From NCBI GenBank assembly GCA_031308135.1, contig JAHLJT010008756.1:107338415-107402414 (forward strand): a DNA stretch of 64,000 nt. The letters run 5' to 3'. The notes beneath the pieces were generated by a model, which saw nothing but the letters and a program-made list of their open reading frames with translations, ran no database searches and had not been told where the DNA came from. The translations under genes and the position numbers were made by a program. Shown here one piece after another: positions 58,545 through 64,000 of the stretch. This DNA is from Acheta domesticus. Its lineage: Eukaryota > Arthropoda > Insecta > Orthoptera > Gryllidae. How positions within the stretch are numbered: the stretch's first letter is position 1; every line of letters starts with the position of its first letter.

Positions 58545-59269
58545 AAACAATCTGATTCACATTAACATCGGCGCATCATCCTGCCGATCCTCGCTTATGC
58601 CACGCCCGAAAACCTTCTGTTCACATTGTTCATCTCCTGTATTGACATGTCCTTCTAATAGTTTTTTAATTAGAACTCGCGCTTTATATTCTTTTACCCA
58701 ACCATTGTTCGCGATCGTCTGTGTCTGCATTCTATTATTAATTTTCCATTATCAAAATTTGTTTATTTTTTGTGATAACCTATCAAAATATTTCCTTTCG
58801 AAATGCGCAATCAGTAAAAATATTATGTTGCATGAAGTTCCGCAGTCTATTCACAAGAAATCAGGAAGAAATTAATTTTAAAAAGCGCCATTCAATCCAA
58901 AATTCAAGCCCACTACATGTAGTTGCAAAAGTCCCAAGCTTCTTGTTTCCTTTCAACAGTAGAGAAATAATGACTTTTGATTGTCGAACAAAATAGTATT
59001 TAAAATTCCTTTGATGACAAAATAAGTCGGGATTTTGAAATCTAGAGACGGGGGGGGGCATGTTTATTTACTCGAAAAACCCGTAAGACCTTGTATTTCA
59101 TTCTACCTCGGACGCGCTAAAGCAATTTTTATATCAATAATTTCCAAATAAATTAATTTACAAAAGATTAATGTGTAAATGTATAACAAATAGTCGAATG
59201 TAAGAAAAGAACAAAGAAATAATATACAAAATTGCAAATTCTCATTTACGACGCATCCAGCTGTCAGAA
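58545..59269. other. No gene seen
   Basis: AT-rich, with a G-run at about 59051-59058. Confidence 0.4.
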
Positions 59270-60450
59270 GCGCAGTGAATTTTGTAGAAGGTTATTTTGT
59301 TTGTCATGAAATTATAGAAAGACTACTCGTATTTAAAAAAATTAAGAATGATCTTATTTGAAGATGTAATTTTATGAATATATTTCATTGAGGACAAAAT
59401 GTATTTTCACAATTGTAGTTGTAAGTTGACGCCGAAAACGAAGCGCAGTCAATTCCGAGCGGGCAATTCCGAGCGGGGTATTTGTCACGAAATTATAGAA
59501 AAACTACTCACATTTTAAAAAATTCTACACGACCTTATTTAAAGACCTGTCTTTGATGATCACATTTCATTAAGAAAAACAATTGTATGTTCACAATAGT
59601 AGTTGTAGGAAGGCGCTGAATAATTTTTTTTAATTTTTTAAAATTTTTGCAAGATCAGGCATTTCAATGAACATGAAACCTGCACCACTCTCTTAAGCTT
59701 TCTTCATGTTATCTAAGGTTCCAATTTAAGAAAAAAAATGTATGTTTAAAAAAATGGTTTAAAGAAATTAAAAATTGGATATGTTTGATACAAAATGTCG
59801 CAAAAAATAGTCATGTTTTTTGAAAAATTGAACACATTTGACCTTATTTGAAGACCTGTTTTTCATGAACACATTTCATTAAAAAAAATTGTATCTTCAT
59901 AATTGTAGTTGTAGTAAGACGCCGAAAAAAATTTTGAATTTTTTCAATTTTCGAGTTTTCATTCAACATGAGGCTTGCGCCATTCTGTTAATGATCTTCA
60001 GACTAATCAACAACAAAATTTAGTCAAAATTGTTGGCGCCACTTTTTATATTTGAAAATGTCTCAGGGGATTCATGTAATATACCCCCAAAATTAAAGCA
60101 TCGATTTCAAATTTAAGGGAGGTACGAGATCGGTCAGATCGATTGGGAAAATCAATTTTGGAGAAAATCGGATGAACGGTTTAGTCATTAGCGTTGTTCA
60201 GAGAAAGACGGACAGACAGTCGGACAGACATTTTACTTTCAATTGGTTTTTTCGGTATCACGGACCTACAAAACAGAGTGTGTACGTCACCACGTGTTAG
60301 GGGATTTTTGTTCTTAATTTACCATCTGGATTTTTACACTTTTTTGTTATCAGGGCCCGACAATGAATTTTTTTCTGCCGAAAATCCGCTTTTTTTTGGC
60401 GCTGCATTACATAACTTTCCCTATACGTACGTATACGGGAAAGTAAAAAG
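59270..60450 (+). repeat. R1 family, copy 6, nearly complete 3' part
   Basis: Three internal rounds of a sub-repeat (about 59325, 59504, 59809): an ACTACTCA-like start, GACCTTATTTGAAGACCTGT, ACACATTTCATTAA and TTGTAGTTGTAG..AGACGCCGAAAA. Then GATTTCAAATTTAAGGGAGG, GGACAGACAGTCGGACAGAC, TTCGGTATCACGGACC, and the terminus ending CGTATACGGGAAAGTAAA. Confidence 0.82.
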
Positions 60451-60508
60451 TTATTTAATGTAGGTTGCCATTAAACTGTATAATTCTAGAAGATTAAATA
60501 TGTCTTTA

Positions 60509-60640
60509 ATAAGTTATGTGTCTCTGATTCTGGATCAATGACCCTCCCCTCTCTATTAGTTTTTTCCTCCAGTTTTCCTGATCTTTTGAGCAAAAATGAG
60601 ATAGCCTATTGTTTTACTTCTAGGCATAAATGTGAATTCA
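60509..60640 (+). repeat. Repeat D, copy 2
   Basis: Partner of 54359-54490, lying directly between two R1 copies. Confidence 0.75.
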
Positions 60641-60819
60641 TTCTCTGGGCAAGTTTTCTTGTGTTCCGTTGAGATAGTTATTCAAATTATCGTTTACGTT
60701 CTCGCGGCAGTGAGTCGATTCCTTCATAAATGACGCGATAACGGATCGTAGCCAAAATCAGTAGCTGATTTTCTTTTTCTATGAGTTTTCATTACACGGG
60801 TGCAAACATGCTATCATTA

Positions 60820-61794
60820 CACAGGAGCAATTTTCTGACAATTGCGTTTGAGCGTTTCTGAAAATGCGGAATTTTGAACTCATTTTTACAGAAAAGTTTT
60901 CAGTTTTCGAGAAACATCACAAGACATTATTTGATTCCTATGTACTCATGATGCAATAGAGGGAACAAATTGCAGCTTATGTAAATTTTAACGACGTGAG
61001 TGACAAGTCAAAAAAACATTTTTGTATTTTTTGAAAAAATAAATGTATAAACCAATTTGCCGTTTATTTAATTTTATAGAATACATTTAGCACTATTCCT
61101 ACCAAACTTTAAAGTAAGAATTTAGAGCCGTCTTGAGAAAATCTTGTTTTTGTATTTTTTAAAATTACACATATTGCATGCAATACAAGTAGCGCGAAAA
61201 CTACTAAAATTTTCAAAAAAAAAGTACATGACCTTAAAGAAGGAACGCACAATGAAGAACACATTTTATTTGAAGAAAAAATCTCTATCATCAATTTTGT
61301 AGTTGTAGGAAGACACCGAAAAAAAATTCAAATTTTCAACATTTTCAAAAATCGTGTTGGAAAATCGAGTTAACAGTGAAAAAAGGACCAATGCCACCTT
61401 TATAGGTGTATGTTACTCCATTATTTCAAAAAGTTGGAAGAAAAAATTCCGAGCCATTTTTGAGAAAAGTTTGAAAATGTCGTGGGTCTTCATGTAAAGT
61501 ACCCCCACATTTGGAAGAATGCTTTTCAAAATCTCCAATCTTCGATTCGAGTCAGATGGGCAGAGGTTTCTTCAAATAGGAAAAATCCTGGGCATGGTTT
61601 AGGCGCTGGTGGTGGTCACAGAAGGACGACGGGCGGACGGACGTTTTGGAAAAGAACAACACTTTTTCGGTATCAGGGGACCCCAAAACGTGCATTTCGT
61701 AAACGAGTTGAAATTTCGAAATCGAACTTCCGCAGCATTACGTAACTTTCTCTACACTACGTATGTTATTCCGTATATACGTACGTATACGCTT
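60820..61794 (+). repeat. R1 family, copy 7
   Basis: 5' block GCGTTTGAGCGTTTCTGAAA, later TGTAGTTGTAGGAAGACACC, the GACGACGGGCGGACGGACG stretch, TTTTTCGGTATCAGGGGACC and the palindrome-like end TATATACGTACGTATACG at about 61776. Confidence 0.75.
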
Positions 61795-61880
61795 CGCGAC
61801 TTGACCAACTGGCTCACTTTCCACGGCTCACTTACACGGCGCCGGGTTCGATTCCTGGTCGAGGCAAGACTAGAGTGCAT
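61795..61880 (+). mobile_element. tRNA-derived SINE head, third type
   Basis: B box GGGTTCGATTCCTGGTC at about 61846, then CGAGGCAAGACTAG, resembling the end of the 19.4-kb elements (CAGTCGAGGTGAC). The A box is degenerate (GACTTGACCAACTGG). It is joined directly to the R1 end. Confidence 0.5.
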
Positions 61881-63123
61881 TTTCCGTGCAATGTCCCAGT
61901 ATTTGTTGCTGTGTGACGATGAGAAAATTTACTCTCTTACAAAAATTTCTCAGTTTGGGAAGACCGCCGGTGGGCCGGTCGCCGGTCGCTGACGTCGCCG
62001 ATGGACGTCGCCGACGTACATGCGTACGTACGATACATACGTATTATTATTATTCATACACGTACTTATACGAGAAATTAAAAACGACTAGTGCGTCTAT
62101 TAAATTATTGACATTTATTACACACGTACTAATATAATATTATGAAAAAAGGAACGCAAAAATATTTGATTTAACTTTCGCAATGTAGATGTCGTTGACT
62201 TCCCTTCAGAAGAAGTGGAGGATTACGCATCAGTTCATAATTCATGAATGTTGCGTGAATGTACTGTGCCCAGAATGTCCCATGGCGAGTGCCAAGTGGG
62301 ACCATAGGTCATTGCTCTTTGTGATGCCAAAACAATTCTCAAATTAGCTGTGATTCAGACGAACGAAGACTATCTAAAAATAACACAATGGGTTTTTATG
62401 TGAACGACAGATACAGAATTGGGCTTCACTTTTCTTTTTACAGCAATTCAAAGATTCAGTTATTTCGAGTTTTCTAACAAGACAAAGACATGGTATGACT
62501 GAATACACTGAAATACGTAACGCTCTGCAAATGTAGTCTGATACAGATTGCTGTCATGTCTCATAAAATTGTCGAAAATTTAATTATCATAGGTAATTCC
62601 ACGAGCGCTTTAGAAATTGTCGATAAATTCTGAAGCCGCGAAGCAACGAGGGGATTTATCAGGGAATTTCCAAAACACGAGTGGAATTTAATAGGTCTAT
62701 TTCACTTATGAAATTTGAATATACGAAGCCGGTTCATTACAAAGCATTATATAAGTTAGTCTGGTTTGTTTATGTATTTTCAATCATTTCATTTACCATG
62801 TGCAATTACGCTAGTTATGTACAGCCGTCTACAATGTTCAAATCAACAAGGTTAGGTTATTCCTTATTTGACGTTGCAACCGGCTACGTCAATGATAATT
62901 TTAATAATGTAAACTTTTAAATCCCGAAAGTGATATTATGGTTAGTAAACAATTGAAGGAAATGAAATGTGAAAATCAGACGTTTATGTTTAAGTTGAGC
63001 TAGATCTGAGAGATGTGTTGAATTATAAATATGACAGACGCCATTGAAGAAAAAGAGAGAAATAAATACATAAACACTTTTTTTACATGCGGACAGGCGA
63101 ACATGGACCCCGCAAATATCACT
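61881..63123. other. No gene seen
   Basis: Mixed, then AT-rich, with a GCCGGTCGC/GACGTCGCCG degenerate tandem at about 61970-62015. No coding signal. Confidence 0.4.
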
Positions 63124-63906
63124 TCATACAGTTTCCTTCTTTCTTCTCCAGAAGTCCTTCATCCTGTTCGACAGCTCAGCTCTTCTTTGAGCAGTCCATT
63201 CTCGTCTGTTCTGCTTTTCACCGACAAGAAATTTGAAGTCAAAAATTTTGTTTCTGTATTCTTTTCGATTTAGACAGTCTTGTTCAGTAATTTTAATTTT
63301 TTGTATTACTTCTTTCATTTGTTCGAAATACCCTCCTTGACCTTTCTAGCTCCAGATTTTATCAAACATTTGTTTGTTTAACCTTGATTGGTCCATGCGG
63401 ACCAAATGTCCATAGAACTGTGGTCGACGTTTTCTAATCAACACTTCTAGGTTTTCATTTTACTATAAATTTCTGCTTGAAATCTCAATCTATGACCTTC
63501 CTTTGTTTCTCTTGGACCATAAATTCTTCTTAAACTTTTTCTATCTTCAGAAAATTTTCCATTCCAATTATGCTTGTAGTTTTCATGTTGTACAAGATGA
63601 CTGGTCTTACAACTCTACTGTAATGTAATTTTGCATTGATAGACAAATTCTTTTTATTATATATTTTTTGTGCAAAAATTTAATCGTTCCTATTTCCGTT
63701 TTTCGATCTCAATAGCCATTTTATCCGTCACAATTCTGCTAATTAATTCTCCAAGATATTTAAACCTGTCAGTAACCTTGATGTTCCCATAATTTGTTTT
63801 TGCTGTTTTCTTAGGTTATTTATGATCGCTTGCCATAATTTCAGTTTTATCAAACGAGATCTGTAAGCCCGCTTTTTCCGCTGCTTCCTTTAATTGATTA
63901 ATTTGA
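63124..63906 (-). pseudogene. RTE-type LINE reverse transcriptase C-terminal relic
   Basis: Reading minus from 63906: a KAGLQISFDKTEIMASD block, then VTDRFKYLGELISRI, then an RT thumb-like stretch, YGHLVRMDQSRL and, near the C-terminus, EWTAQRRAELSNRMKDFWRRKK. These follow the order of RTE/BovB-like polymerases after the catalytic motif. The frame is broken by several stops and shifts, for example near 63360-63480 and 63620-63680. The catalytic part would lie beyond the inserted piggyBac-like end and the window edge. Only the 3' part of the element is seen. Confidence 0.78.
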
Positions 63907-64000
63907 TTAACCCTTCAGTGCACCTAGTGGGCCTCAGAGGCCCGGCTGTGTTTCTTAATGCTGTAGATATTTTCCCGTTAACATTACAGGTGTGTTATTT
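63907..64000 (+). mobile_element. piggyBac-like MITE end, cut by window edge
   Basis: TTAA at 63907-63910 is followed by CCCTTCAGTGCACCTAGTGG and GGGCCTCAGAGGCCC. piggyBac elements duplicate TTAA and commonly begin CCCT. It lies where the RTE relic's coding similarity ends. The other end is outside the window. Confidence 0.55.

Noticed and set aside
1..64000. CRISPR arrays, operons, ribosome binding sites
   Set aside because: No spaced direct repeats or bacterial gene structure; the window is eukaryotic.

Overview
The window looks like intergenic or intronic DNA from a large, repeat-rich arthropod genome, most likely an insect. No complete host gene is recognisable. The evidence for an insect is the mix of mobile elements: a Ty3/gypsy-type LTR element with an ATAT target duplication and a lysine-tRNA-like primer site, CR1-group, Jockey-type and RTE-type LINE remains, hAT and Tc1/mariner MITEs, tRNA-headed SINEs, and a Helitron end of a type common in insects. 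A SINE-like dispersed family recalls repeats known from polyneopteran insects, but the order cannot be fixed from sequence reading alone. Base composition alternates between AT-rich stretches and short CpG-rich islands in which CpG is not depleted.

Layout, left to right. 0.7-7.2 kb: one minus-strand LTR retrotransposon bounded by two almost identical 1.49-kb LTRs, with gag, protease and the first part of reverse transcriptase, but no RNase H or integrase. 7.2-9.7 kb: a foldback element with about 0.65-kb inverted arms. 9.7-13.2 kb: two copies of an AT-rich family called R1 here, with a mariner-type MITE between them. 13-25 kb: CpG islands interleaved with several copies of a SINE-like family (B), a 200-bp direct repeat (A), and a palindromic pair of threonine-tRNA-like SINEs. 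25-33 kb: mostly featureless, with a Jockey ORF1 relic and two strong hairpins. 33-40 kb: a Helitron-like end, microsatellites, two sister hAT MITEs with perfect 8-bp duplications, a possible proline/alanine-rich host exon and a tRNA-derived SINE. 42-45 kb: two R1 copies ending in a nested palindrome, then a GA microsatellite and a CpG island. 50.9-54.3 kb: a CR1-group LINE with a truncated ORF1 and a full-length but broken ORF2. 55-62 kb: more R1 copies, a hairpin MITE and a SINE. 63.1-64 kb: an RTE-type reverse-transcriptase relic interrupted by a piggyBac-like end that runs off the window.

The genes do not form a pathway; almost everything recognisable is mobile-element sequence of different ages. 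The least ordinary items are R1 (seven copies, all read as the same orientation, with a self-complementary terminal motif and a palindromic terminus), the foldback element, the head-to-head tRNA-like SINE pair, and the possible host exon at 37 kb. Several breaks in the LTR element fall in G or C runs, so some may be assembly errors rather than mutations.
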